From the NCBI RefSeq assembly GCF_964021845.1, contig NZ_CAXHZC010000001.1, positions 248,001 through 312,000 on the forward strand: a stretch of DNA of 64,000 bases, in the 5' to 3' direction. The notes under the pieces are model-generated. The model did no database searches, was not told where the DNA came from, and saw nothing but the letters and a program-made list of their open reading frames with translations. Origin of the DNA: Arcticibacterium sp964021845. Its GTDB lineage: Bacteria; Bacteroidota; Bacteroidia; Cytophagales; Spirosomataceae. Shown in pieces: positions 1-8,702 of this stretch. Position 1 is the first letter of the stretch; every line of letters begins with the position of its first letter. The position numbers and the translations under genes are program-made.

Positions 1-1171
1 TACCATAATTTGCAGAGAAGTTATATTTATCAGCAGTGTCGTCAGCAACTTTTAAACCACCAACATTTTTATCATAACCTGCCGACACACGATAATTACT
101 CTTGGCTGTTCCACCAGAAACACTAATGTTTTGCTGAGTTGAAGTAGAGTTACCAAACATTTCATCAAATTTGGCAGAGTTACCTAACCATATATTCCCA
201 TTAATAGGCAAATCATAATACCCTTCATATCCAGAAGCTATCTTTTCTACTGTAGAGCGGTCGCTCCAAAAGAAATACCTTGGAGGCTTATTAGAGGCTA
301 AGTCTTCGTCAACAGCCGCTAAGTAAAGCTGTCCATATTCTGACATTGTAGGTGATGGTGGGCGAATCCCCACAGTACCCATACGATAAACAGAACTTAT
401 TTCAACTTTAACATCGCCACTCCCTTTTTTAGTGGTTACTAATATAACACCACCCGCAGCACGAGAACCATATACAGAAGCTGACCCACCTTTTAAGACA
501 CTGATACTCTCAATATCATTTGGGTTCATATTATTAAAAGTAGATGAGTTTATAGAAGGTATACCATCTATAACTATAAGCGGGTCAATACCATTAATAG
601 AAGAAGCTCCTCTAATTTGGAAATTAACGCCTTCATCACCCGGTCTAGAAGAAGTACGAGAAACTACTAAACCAGGAGTTCTACCTTGAAGAGCCAAAGC
701 AGGACTACCTACCGCTAAATCTTCAAATGCCTCTGATGAAACTTGTTCTACAGAACCTGTTAACGTTTCCTTTTTTGCTGTACCATAACCTACCACGATA
801 ACCTCATCAAGCAACCGCTCATCGTCTGCCAAAGTAACGTTAATAATAGTTTGAGTACCTACTTGAATTTCTTGGCTTTGGAAACCAATAAAACTAAATA
901 CTAATATGGCATTGGCATCTACATTATCTATAGCATAATTTCCGTCGCTATCTGTAAATGTACCTTTTTGACTTCCTTTCACTAATACATTTACGCCAGG
1001 CATTCCCTTATTATCACTTGACGCCACTACTTTTCCAGTTATTCTTGCAGCAGCCTTTGATGCTTCAGCTGCACCTGCTGTTCCAATTGCTCCAGCAGTA
1101 ATAAAGCCTATTATCCAAAATAGACTTAAAAAGCGGTTCAGATTTCTCCGATAATGTTGAAATTTTATCAT
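1..1171 (-). CDS. SusC/RagA-family TonB-dependent outer-membrane receptor, N-terminal part (cut by window edge)
   Basis: I translated the minus strand from the ATG at 1171; the frame stays open to base 1 (390 codons). In order it has an unusual long signal region (about residues 1-40), a carboxypeptidase-like regulatory domain (about 42-115), a DEVIVVGYG motif at 122-130 that is typical of the SusC TonB-box region, and the plug domain. Family hallmarks include the plug motif RGASSINGIDPLIVIDG and the KGGSASVYGSRAAGG turn. There is no STN domain, so sigma/anti-sigma transduction is unlikely. The protein imports oligosaccharides or peptides together with a SusD lipoprotein, which should lie just left of the window. 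The substrate cannot be read from this fragment. The divergent GH88 gene hints at uronide-containing glycans. Confidence 0.95.
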   Translation of the reverse strand, partial: MIKFQHYRRNLNRFLSLFWIIGFITAGAIGTAGAAEASKAAARITGKVVASSDNKGMPGVNVLVKGSQKGTFTDSDGNYAIDNVDANAILVFSFIGFQSQEIQVGTQTIINVTLADDERLLDEVIVVGYGTAKKETLTGSVEQVSSEAFEDLAVGSPALALQGRTPGLVVSRTSSRPGDEGVNFQIRGASSINGIDPLIVIDGIPSINSSTFNNMNPNDIESISVLKGGSASVYGSRAAGGVILVTTKKGSGDVKVEISSVYRMGTVGIRPPSPTMSEYGQLYLAAVDEDLASNKPPRYFFWSDRSTVEKIASGYEGYYDLPINGNIWLGNSAKFDEMFGNSTSTQQNISVSGGTAKSNYRVSAGYDKNVGGLKVADDTADKYNFSANYG

Positions 1172-1810
1172 ATAAATTTTTCAGTTAAGGTTATAAAATG
1201 ATTTTTGATTTTGATTCAATAAATTGCTTGAACAATATTAGAGACTATCGAGAAAAGGGAGTGTAAATTATTAGCCAAAAGCTATAACACATCGTCCATT
1301 TAGGGTGAGTAACTATAAATATTTAACTAGATGAGTGTACTATTTCACGTTTTAAGGTGCTTTTTGTTCTTTTTTTGAGATTTTCTTGCACTTCTGTTTT
1401 CGGAGAATTTGTATTTCTTAATTATAAAAAAAAGGCAAATGAATACACGAAGTTTTATATGTATTAAAGCCATTTTATTCTTGCTCCAGACGCTCTCTAA
1501 TTCATTATAATGTTTGAAAATTCACTGAGATGTGATTTGGTAAGGCAAAAGCAGACAATGTTAAGCGAATGATATTGCATTATTTTTTAAAAACTCACAC
1601 ATTCGAAGAATTCTGAATTCGAAATTCTTCATTTGAGTATCAAAGGTTATTTAGAGAAATAGCAAGCCTCCTGAGGTTTTGAAGATGAATCTAACACGAT
1701 AATGAGTGATATTTTATAGCCTTTGGTTCATAGTTTATCCAACCAACCTCCTAGAATATTTAAAATTGCAATTCAAGAAAAGAACAATTTTCTCACTTAA
1801 TTTCAAATAA
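1172..1810. other. 639-bp AT-rich divergent intergenic region (susC / GH88)
   Basis: This is the shared promoter region of the divergent susC-like and GH88 genes. I found no convincing gene; the longest ATG frame I checked (from 1440) ends after 23 codons. An imperfect hairpin lies at 1605-1630: arms GAAGAATTC and AAATTCTTC pair at 8 of 9 positions around an 8-base loop that contains a second GAATTC. It has no T-run, so an operator or a processed leader is likelier than a terminator. I see no clear TAnnTTTG element directly before either gene. Confidence 0.5.
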
Positions 1811-3010
1811 ATGAAAACCCTAAAAGCCTTGTCTTGGCTAGCTGTTTTTTCAGTACTAGCGTGTACTTCATCAGAAGATAATGGACAATCCGACAGCTCT
1901 ACTGCAGAATATAAAGTTTTGAGCGACTTAGCAGAGAAAACTAAAATTACGGCTAGTGCTCTCACAAAAGTGGATAGTTTCCCTAGAAATATCTCAGAAG
2001 GTAAAACCAATTGGAATTTGGTAGATGTTAAAGACTGGTGTAGTGGTTTTTGGCCAGGGGTCTTATGGTATGCTTATGAAGCTTCGGGTGATGAAGCGTT
2101 AATGAAAGATGCAATCCGTTTTACCTTACCTTTAAAAGAAATAGCATATAAACCAGCCGAGAATCATGATGTAGGGTTTATGGTGAACTCTAGTTACGGT
2201 AATGCATATAGGTTAACTGGAGACGAGGAGTATAAAGAAGTTTTGATAGCTGCCGCCAATAATCTAGTTACACTCTATGACCCTAAAGTAGGCACCATAT
2301 TATCTTGGCCTAGCCAAATGGAAAATTACCAATACAATACCATAATTGACAATATGATGAACCTAGAACTACTTTTTTGGGCATCAAAAAACGGTGGAGG
2401 TCAAAATTTGTATGACGTAGCAATGAGTCATGCTGAAAAAACCATGGAGCATTTAGTACGCTCCGACAGTGCTCTTTACCATGTTGGCTCTTTTGACCAA
2501 AAAACTGGAAAATTCTTAAGAGGATATACACATCAAGGTTATGCCACAGAATCTATGTGGGCAAGAGGGCAATCTTGGGGTATTTACGGTTTTTCTGTTG
2601 CTTACAGAGAAACTGGCGACGAAGAGTTCTTGAAAACCGCTATAAGATTAACTGAGCATTATATTGACCGCTTGCCGGAAGACGGTATTCCTTTCTGGGA
2701 TTTTGATGACCCTGCCATACCTAATGCCCCAAAAGATGCGTCTGCAGCAGCTGTGGCGGCCTGCGGAATGTTAGAGCTAGCTGGTTTAGTAGAAGAACCT
2801 GCACTTAAAGAAAAATATGAAAAGGCTGCTGAAAGTTACATTAGTAAATTATCAAGTAGTGAATACCTAAGTGGAGACACTAACGAAGCTTTATTGCTAC
2901 ACTCTACTGGGCATTATCCGCATGATTCTGAAATAGATATGCCTATTATTTATGCTGACTATTATTATATGGAGGCCCTTTTAAGATTAAAAAGGTTGAA
3001 AAACCCGTAA
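1811..3010 (+). CDS. Glycoside hydrolase family 88 lipoprotein (unsaturated glucuronyl hydrolase)
   Basis: A 399-residue protein with a lipoprotein signal (SVLAC, Cys18), so it is probably anchored in the envelope. GH88 enzymes cleave the 4,5-unsaturated uronic acid from the non-reducing end of oligosaccharides made by polysaccharide lyases, acting by hydration of the double bond. The two catalytic aspartates fit NHD (Asp120) and IID (Asp180, in IIDNMMNLELLFW). Other family landmarks are WCSGFWPG near 76-83 and ESMWARGQSWGIYG. Length matches the family. It diverges from the susC-like gene and is followed by 419 bp of non-coding DNA, so it is probably transcribed alone. The exact substrate (chondroitin-type, ulvan, rhamnogalacturonan or gellan disaccharides) is not determinable here. 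Confidence 0.92.
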   Translation: MKTLKALSWLAVFSVLACTSSEDNGQSDSSTAEYKVLSDLAEKTKITASALTKVDSFPRNISEGKTNWNLVDVKDWCSGFWPGVLWYAYEASGDEALMKDAIRFTLPLKEIAYKPAENHDVGFMVNSSYGNAYRLTGDEEYKEVLIAAANNLVTLYDPKVGTILSWPSQMENYQYNTIIDNMMNLELLFWASKNGGGQNLYDVAMSHAEKTMEHLVRSDSALYHVGSFDQKTGKFLRGYTHQGYATESMWARGQSWGIYGFSVAYRETGDEEFLKTAIRLTEHYIDRLPEDGIPFWDFDDPAIPNAPKDASAAAVAACGMLELAGLVEEPALKEKYEKAAESYISKLSSSEYLSGDTNEALLLHSTGHYPHDSEIDMPIIYADYYYMEALLRLKRLKNP

Positions 3011-3429
3011 TTAATAAGAGATATCGAATAGGATGAACAAATTTGCAAATGAAACTCATCTCGTTTTGTGAATTTTTAGGGTCAAGAACAAAAGTTGGGG
3101 AATTAATTTTCTAAGCATAAATTTGACAAAGTCTAAAAAGGAAGAATTCAATACTTCTACTAAACCTATTTGGGAAGTTTTGATTAAGTCAAAATATATT
3201 TCAGTTGTAATCTGAATTTTAATAAAGTCTCAAAAGAACATCAACGCATTGTTAAGAAATTTGATTTTTAATGCAAGGTCTTTATTTAAATAGCTAGAAA
3301 TCGCAATTTTAATTTCCAAGAATACCAACATTCCCAAAATTCCTTTTTCTTTGCAGAAGAAATTGTTGCCATTAAGGTATCAAATATCAACCTCCTACAG
3401 AAGGAGGAAATTAACATCAAAAAACAAAC
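3011..3429. other. 419-bp intergenic region upstream of the polyamine dehydrogenase gene
   Basis: No credible ORF on either strand. The DNA is AT-rich with short polyA/T tracts. The only clear structure is a GC-rich hairpin at the 3' end (3391-3407, listed separately). The segment TTTCTTTG near 3348-3355 resembles the Bacteroidota -7 consensus TAnnTTTG but differs at the second base. Confidence 0.5.
3391..3407 (+). promoter_or_regulatory. Leader hairpin CCTCCT/AGGAGG ahead of the carboxynorspermidine dehydrogenase
   Basis: CCTCCT (3391-3396) and AGGAGG (3402-3407) form a perfect 6-bp GC-rich stem around the loop ACAGA. The right arm is a perfect Shine-Dalgarno core but lies 22 bases before the ATG at 3430, which is too far for normal initiation and unusual in a phylum that rarely uses SD pairing. 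The stem could hide an anti-SD-binding or standby site in the mRNA leader of a polyamine gene. That role is inference. Confidence 0.45.
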
Positions 3430-4641
3430 ATGTCAAAAGTAATCATCATAGGTGCAGGCGGTGTAGGAACGGTAGTTGCTCATAAATGTGCCATGAATAA
3501 TTCAGTTTTTACGGATATTATGTTGGCAAGTCGTACAAAGTCAAAGTGCGATAAAATAGCTGCTGACATCAAAGAAATGCACGATGTTAGTATTTCTACT
3601 GCCGGTGTTGATGCCGATAATGTACCTGAATTGGTGGCTTTGATTAAGTCATTCGGGCCTAAAATGGTTATCAATGTGGCATTGCCATATCAAGATTTAA
3701 CTATCATGGATGCCTGCCTAGAAACGGGCGTGCACTATATGGATACAGCCAATTATGAACCTAAAGATGTTGCCAAGTTTGAATACAGCTGGCAGTGGGC
3801 GTATCAAGAACGTTTCAAAGAAGCAGGACTGATGGCACTTCTAGGTTGTGGTTTTGACCCAGGCGTTACGCAGGTGTTTACGGCTTATGCCAACAAGCAC
3901 TATTTTGACGAAATGCACTACCTAGACATCATCGATTGTAACGCTGGTGACCATGGAAAAGCTTTTGCTACCAATTTTAATCCTGAGATAAACATCAGAG
4001 AGATTACGCAGCCAGGTAGATATTGGGAAAATGGCGAGTGGAAAGAAATAGAGGCTATGAGCATTCATAAGCCTATAGATTACCCAAATATAGGTGAGAA
4101 AGAATCTTATGTTCTTTACCATGAAGAGTTGGAGTCTTTGGTTAAAAACTTCCCAACACTTAAGAGAGCACGCTTCTGGATGACTTTTGGTCAAGCCTAT
4201 ATCACACACTTACAAGTTTTAGAAAATGTAGGTATGACGAGCATAGCTCCAATCAAATTTCAAGGACAGGAGATAGTGCCTTTAGAGTTTTTAAAAGCTG
4301 TACTTCCGCCACCAGAATCTTTAGGGGAGAACTATACAGGTCAAACCTCAATCGGTTGTCAAATAAAAGGTATCAAAGATGGCAAAGATAGAACATACTA
4401 TATCTGGAATAATAGCGACCATGCATTGGCTTACAAAGAAGTGCGTTCGCAAGCGGTTTCTTATACCACAGGTGTGCCAGCCATGATAGGAGCAATGTTA
4501 ATGCTTACAAACGCAGAGTGGATGAAACCTGGCGTTTATAACTGCGAAGAGCTAAACCCAGACCCATTCATGGAGCAGCTAAACATACACGGTTTGCCAT
4601 GGAATGAGAAGGTGGATATTGAATTGCCTCATGAGTATTAA
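3430..4641 (+). CDS. Carboxynorspermidine/carboxyspermidine dehydrogenase (saccharopine dehydrogenase-like)
   Basis: A 403-residue cytoplasmic enzyme with an N-terminal Rossmann fold (IIIGAGGVGTVVAHK, residues 5-19) and the saccharopine dehydrogenase-like C-terminal fold. It matches the Lys1-like subgroup (LLGCGFDPGVTQVF, THLQVLENVGMTSI) that condenses putrescine or diaminopropane with aspartate semialdehyde and reduces the product with NADPH to carboxyspermidine or carboxynorspermidine. The next enzyme of that route, the decarboxylase, is present at 15603, which supports the assignment over lysine biosynthesis. The gene stands alone, with a hairpin in its leader and a terminator just after its stop. 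Which diamine is used cannot be read from sequence. Confidence 0.93.
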   Translation: MSKVIIIGAGGVGTVVAHKCAMNNSVFTDIMLASRTKSKCDKIAADIKEMHDVSISTAGVDADNVPELVALIKSFGPKMVINVALPYQDLTIMDACLETGVHYMDTANYEPKDVAKFEYSWQWAYQERFKEAGLMALLGCGFDPGVTQVFTAYANKHYFDEMHYLDIIDCNAGDHGKAFATNFNPEINIREITQPGRYWENGEWKEIEAMSIHKPIDYPNIGEKESYVLYHEELESLVKNFPTLKRARFWMTFGQAYITHLQVLENVGMTSIAPIKFQGQEIVPLEFLKAVLPPPESLGENYTGQTSIGCQIKGIKDGKDRTYYIWNNSDHALAYKEVRSQAVSYTTGVPAMIGAMLMLTNAEWMKPGVYNCEELNPDPFMEQLNIHGLPWNEKVDIELPHEY

Positions 4642-4664
4642 TAGAAACTCTTAGTTTTGAATAG

Positions 4665-4697
4665 AAATGACGCTTCTGAATTTGGGGCGTCATTTTT
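4665..4697 (+). terminator. Rho-independent terminator, probably bidirectional
   Basis: AAATGACGC and GCGTCATTT form a 9-bp stem followed by a T-run; the opposite strand also ends in T residues. It lies between the polyamine dehydrogenase and the convergent gene ending at 4767. Confidence 0.85.
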
Positions 4698-4766
4698 TCA
4701 TCAATGACCTTTTTTTGAAATTGAGAGTGCATTATTTCTTGAGCAACAAGGATGTTTTAAGGTCCT

Positions 4767-5360
4767 TTAAGACAAATTGCTCTTCAAATGATTTAGTAAT
4801 TTCAAGAATACAGTTTTTTCAAAAGATTGGTTTAGTATACTACTGCTGACAGCCAGCTCATTAATTTCTTCAACTTCTTGAATTACCCTGTTCAATTCAC
4901 TTTTTAAGAACTCGTAATCAAGGTTTTTTAATTGTTTGATATTCTCAATTGTAAAGTCAAAGGCATGTATTCCACAACACATTCTCATGCAAATAGACTC
5001 CAAGCCATTAAATATTGGCGTAATTGGTTGTATTAGTTTGTCAATATTTAACCTTGGTTCTGATGCCCAATCGACATCCTTCCAAATAATATAATTTTCG
5101 TTTCCTAAATGAATATTATCCAAATTAGTTTTGTCAACCCATTGCTCTTCAGATTTGATGATATCATTTAGATTTCCTCCATTAAAATTCATTGGAAATT
5201 CTAAATGAAATATTTTGTTCTTCTTCAAATCAGCAATATTATGTTTAATTTTAAAATCTTCGCCTTCAATCATATGCTGTGATTTTAAAGATTGGAATAA
5301 ATCAATAATGTCTATTTCATGTATATCTGAAACTATATTTAAATACTCTCCCTCTTTCAT
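4767..5360 (-). CDS. DUF6331-like protein of unknown function
   Basis: A 197-residue soluble, acidic protein with no signal peptide or membrane segment. The central stretch CMRMCCGIHAFDF (around residues 124-136), with two adjacent cysteines and a Cys-Gly-Ile-x-Ala-Phe-Asp core, resembles the DUF6331 family; I base this on motif memory. The C-terminal part is predicted helical (LNRVIQEVEEINELAVSSS). Neighbours are convergent (dehydrogenase) or divergent (amidohydrolase) and give no functional clue. Base composition is more AT-rich than its neighbours, which could indicate recent acquisition. Confidence 0.7.
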   Translation of the reverse strand: MKEGEYLNIVSDIHEIDIIDLFQSLKSQHMIEGEDFKIKHNIADLKKNKIFHLEFPMNFNGGNLNDIIKSEEQWVDKTNLDNIHLGNENYIIWKDVDWASEPRLNIDKLIQPITPIFNGLESICMRMCCGIHAFDFTIENIKQLKNLDYEFLKSELNRVIQEVEEINELAVSSSILNQSFEKTVFLKLLNHLKSNLS

Positions 5361-5433
5361 TTTTTTCGTTTATAGATTTCTTAAAAGTAACTTTTCGTTA
5401 TCCTAATATCAAAAGAAACTCGTCTTTAAAAAC

Positions 5434-5441
5434 TAATTTTG
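5434..5441 (+). promoter_or_regulatory. Possible Bacteroidota -7 promoter element (TAATTTTG)
   Basis: TAATTTTG fits the TAnnTTTG consensus and ends 35 bases before the ATG at 5477. No TTG is seen at the expected -33 distance, so support is partial. Confidence 0.35.
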
Positions 5442-5476
5442 GAAAGTAAACTTCAAACTATTACAAACCTTAAACC

Positions 5477-8400
5477 ATGAAAAACAAACTACTCTTAGCT
5501 CTATCATTCTGTACGGTCTTAAGCACTACAGCCCAAGAAAAACCAAAATGGGATGTCAGCGAACCTGCACTTCCTTATTCTGAAGTTAAAATAGAAACAG
5601 ATGAGGGCACTTGGATGAATGTGGATGTAAGTCCAGATGGTGAACAACTAGTCTTTGACCTCCTTGGAGATATTTACACCATGCCTATTTCCGGCGGAAA
5701 GGCAAAACTGATAAGCGGTGGGCACACTTTTGAGGTGCAACCTCGCTTTAGCCCTGACGGTAAGAAAATAAGTTTCACGAGCGATAGAGACGGTGCGGAT
5801 AATATCTGGATGATGAATACCGATGGCTCAGATGCAGAGCAAATTACCAAAGAAGATTTTAGATTGGTTAATAATGCGGTTTGGAGTTTAGATGGCGACT
5901 ATATCATTTGTAAAAAACATTTTACTTCTGGACGTTCTCTAGGAGCGGGGGAAATTTGGATGTACCATACTTCAGGTGGGAAAGGAATTCAATTGACAAA
6001 GAGAAAAAACGACCAACAAGACGTAGGTGAGCCTTGGCTGTCACCTGATGGGAAATACGTTTATTTCAGTGAAGACATGTATCCTGGCGGAGCTTTTCAA
6101 TATAATAAAGACCCTAACAGCCAGATTTATGTTATTAAACGCTATGGCTTAGAGGATGGTAAAACAGAAACCGTTACGGGTGGTTCTGGCGGAGCTATCC
6201 GTCCAGTCATTTCACATAATGGGGAGTTGATGGCCTTTGTGAGACGAATCAGAGAGAAATCTGTTTTGTTTTTACATGACCTTAAAACGGGTAGAGAATG
6301 GCCTATTTATAAAGACCTCAGCCAAGATCAACAAGAAACGTGGGCCGTTTTTGGAGCGTTTACAGGTTTCAACTGGACTCCAGACGATAAACATATCATA
6401 GTTTGGGCTCAAGGGAAGATTAGAAAAATTGAAGTAGGTTCTGGTGACGCCTCTATTATACCTTTTCAGGCAAGTGCCAATCATAAAATAGTGAACGCTT
6501 TACGTTTTAAAAATGACGTGGCACCAGACCAATTCACCGCTAAAGCCATACGCCATGCAGTTACTTCACCAGATGGCAAACTTTTAGTTTTTAATGCGGC
6601 GGGCTATTTATGGAAGAAACAATTGCCAGATGGTAAACCAGAAAGATTAACTGATGGCGAAGATTTAGCGTATGACCCTTCTTTTTCAAAAGATGGTTCT
6701 AAGCTACTTTATGTAAGTTGGAATGATGTGGAAATGGGTGCGATACATATGCTAGATTTATCAAATTCAGAATCCCAAAAGATAAGCACAGAAAAAGGCA
6801 TTTATCGAATGCCAGTTTTTTCGCCAATTGATAATGATTTGATAGTCTTCAAAAAGGAAGGTGGCAGTTCAGAATTAGGTTATGAATATACCAAAGAGCC
6901 AGGGATTTATATTTTAAACCGTGAGTCTAAGGAGGTCGAAAAAGTAGTCGATGGGGGTGATTTTCCAAGCTTTAATAAAGATGGAAAACGAATCTATTAT
7001 CAATCGGGCGGTTTGACTAAAACGCTGTATTCTGTGAATTTGGCAGGTGAGGACAAAAGGGAACTTGTTAAATCTAAATACACCAATCGACTGCTGCCAA
7101 GCCCAGATGAGAAATGGGTGGCCTTTACCAATTATTTTAAAGTCTATATAGCTGCCATGCCGCTAACAGGACAGACACTTGAAATTGATAATAATACCAA
7201 AAGTTTACCCATAGCCCAGTTGGCTAAAGATGCAGGAATTAATATTCATTGGTCAGCGGATAGTAAAAAACTGCATTGGACTATGGGCGAGGAGTATTTC
7301 AGTAAAGAAATAAATGAGCGATTTGCATTTTTACCTGGTGCTCCTGACTCACTTACTGGTCCAGATTCCACGGGCCTAAAAATAGGCTTGGTTCTAAAAG
7401 CTGATAAGCCGGAAGGAAAAATAGCTTTTACCAATGCTCGAATTATCACTATGAAAAATGATAAGGTGATAGAAAAGGGGACGGTGCTTATTGATGGAAA
7501 TAAGATATTGGCCGTTGGTAGAGTTTCTATACCTAAAGATGCCAAAGTTATTGATGCCTCTGGCAAAACCATTATGCCTGGTCTTATTGACTCACATGCC
7601 CATTTAGGGCAATTTGGAACAGGGCTTAGCCCACAAAAACATTGGCAATATTATGCAAATTTGGCTTATGGAGTCACCACTGCTCATGACCCATCATCTA
7701 GTTCAGAACTGGCCTTTTCGCAATCTGAAATGGTGAAAACAGGCACAATGGTAGGGCCAAGACTCTTCACTACCGGAACTATTTTATATGGTGCAGATGC
7801 CCTTTTTAAAGCTAATATCAATGATTTAGAAGATGCCAAGTCGGCCGTTTATAGGACTAAGGCTTTTGGGGCATTTACAGTGAAGAGTTATAATCAACCT
7901 CGACGAAATCAACGCCAGCAGGTGATTAAAGCTGCTCATGATTTAAAAGTGGCTGTGGTGCCGGAAGGTGGTTCTACTTTCTTTCATAACCTGACCATGG
8001 TGCTAGATGGCCATTCCAGTATAGAACATAATATTCCAGTGGCTCCATTATATAATGATGTTATCAAGCTGTGGGGGGCTAGCGGAACATCATATACGCC
8101 TACCTTAATCGTTAATTATGGAGCCGTGAATGGGGAGTATTATTGGTATCAAAACACCAATGTTTGGGAAGATAAAAAGCTCTTGACTTTTACCCCAAGA
8201 GAAATAATTGATAGCAGGGCTAGGCACAGAACCATGATACCGATGGAAGAATATGAAAACGGTTATATCAAAGTTTCAAAAAGTGCCAAAAAACTAAGTG
8301 ATGCAGGTGTAAGAGTTAATTTAGGAGCTCATGGGCAACTTCAAGGATTAGGCGTTCACTGGGAGTTATGGATGCTTTCACAAGGAGGAATGACTAATAT

Positions 8401-8662
8401 GGAAGCCCTTAAAACGGCAACAACTAATGGGGCAATGTTGCTGGGAATGGAAGAGGAAATAGGCTCTTTGGAAAAAGGGAAACTGGCAGATTTAATAGTG
8501 CTAGATAAGAATCCTTTAGAGAATATCCGTAACTCTAATTCGGTTATCTGGACTATGGTAAACGGCAGGCTTTATGAGTCCAATACCCTTAACGAAAAGG
8601 GTAATTATGACAAGTCAAAAGGAGTGTTCTTTTGGGAAGAAGGGAATGCCGTTTTGGATTGA
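5477..8662 (+). CDS. Exported beta-propeller (TolB/PD40-like) plus amidohydrolase fusion protein
   Basis: A 1061-residue protein with a signal peptide (cleavage likely after residue 19, TTAQ). Residues about 35-620 carry repeated PD40/WD40-like blades of the form SPDGKKISFTSDRDG, SPDGKYVYFSED and SPDGKLLVFNAAG. From about residue 650 a metal-dependent amidohydrolase begins (IAFTNARIITM, MPGLIDSHAHLG with the HxH metal pair near 706-708) and ends with the usual composite beta-sandwich (GSLEKGKLADLIVLDKNPL). Such TolB-like/amidohydrolase fusions are known in Bacteroidota and are probably periplasmic peptidases or cyclic-amide hydrolases; the substrate is unknown. The gene converges with the histidine kinase gene, 40 bp apart. 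Confidence 0.92.
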   Translation: MKNKLLLALSFCTVLSTTAQEKPKWDVSEPALPYSEVKIETDEGTWMNVDVSPDGEQLVFDLLGDIYTMPISGGKAKLISGGHTFEVQPRFSPDGKKISFTSDRDGADNIWMMNTDGSDAEQITKEDFRLVNNAVWSLDGDYIICKKHFTSGRSLGAGEIWMYHTSGGKGIQLTKRKNDQQDVGEPWLSPDGKYVYFSEDMYPGGAFQYNKDPNSQIYVIKRYGLEDGKTETVTGGSGGAIRPVISHNGELMAFVRRIREKSVLFLHDLKTGREWPIYKDLSQDQQETWAVFGAFTGFNWTPDDKHIIVWAQGKIRKIEVGSGDASIIPFQASANHKIVNALRFKNDVAPDQFTAKAIRHAVTSPDGKLLVFNAAGYLWKKQLPDGKPERLTDGEDLAYDPSFSKDGSKLLYVSWNDVEMGAIHMLDLSNSESQKISTEKGIYRMPVFSPIDNDLIVFKKEGGSSELGYEYTKEPGIYILNRESKEVEKVVDGGDFPSFNKDGKRIYYQSGGLTKTLYSVNLAGEDKRELVKSKYTNRLLPSPDEKWVAFTNYFKVYIAAMPLTGQTLEIDNNTKSLPIAQLAKDAGINIHWSADSKKLHWTMGEEYFSKEINERFAFLPGAPDSLTGPDSTGLKIGLVLKADKPEGKIAFTNARIITMKNDKVIEKGTVLIDGNKILAVGRVSIPKDAKVIDASGKTIMPGLIDSHAHLGQFGTGLSPQKHWQYYANLAYGVTTAHDPSSSSELAFSQSEMVKTGTMVGPRLFTTGTILYGADALFKANINDLEDAKSAVYRTKAFGAFTVKSYNQPRRNQRQQVIKAAHDLKVAVVPEGGSTFFHNLTMVLDGHSSIEHNIPVAPLYNDVIKLWGASGTSYTPTLIVNYGAVNGEYYWYQNTNVWEDKKLLTFTPREIIDSRARHRTMIPMEEYENGYIKVSKSAKKLSDAGVRVNLGAHGQLQGLGVHWELWMLSQGGMTNMEALKTATTNGAMLLGMEEEIGSLEKGKLADLIVLDKNPLENIRNSNSVIWTMVNGRLYESNTLNEKGNYDKSKGVFFWEEGNAVLD

Positions 8663-8702
8663 AATTCTCCGAAATTAAACTAAAGCCCTTAGACATCCGA
8701 TT

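Noticed and set aside
432..689. 85-codon plus-strand ORF at the window start
   Set aside because: It lies antisense inside the susC-like gene and has no family features.
1440..1512. 23-codon ATG ORF in the susC/GH88 gap
   Set aside because: Too short, no ribosome-site or conserved pattern, likely chance.
4667..4849. 60-codon plus-strand ORF after the polyamine dehydrogenase
   Set aside because: It starts inside a terminator hairpin and overlaps the minus-strand DUF6331-like gene.
7246..7572. 108-codon minus-strand ORF
   Set aside because: Antisense to the amidohydrolase domain of the fusion gene, with no independent support.
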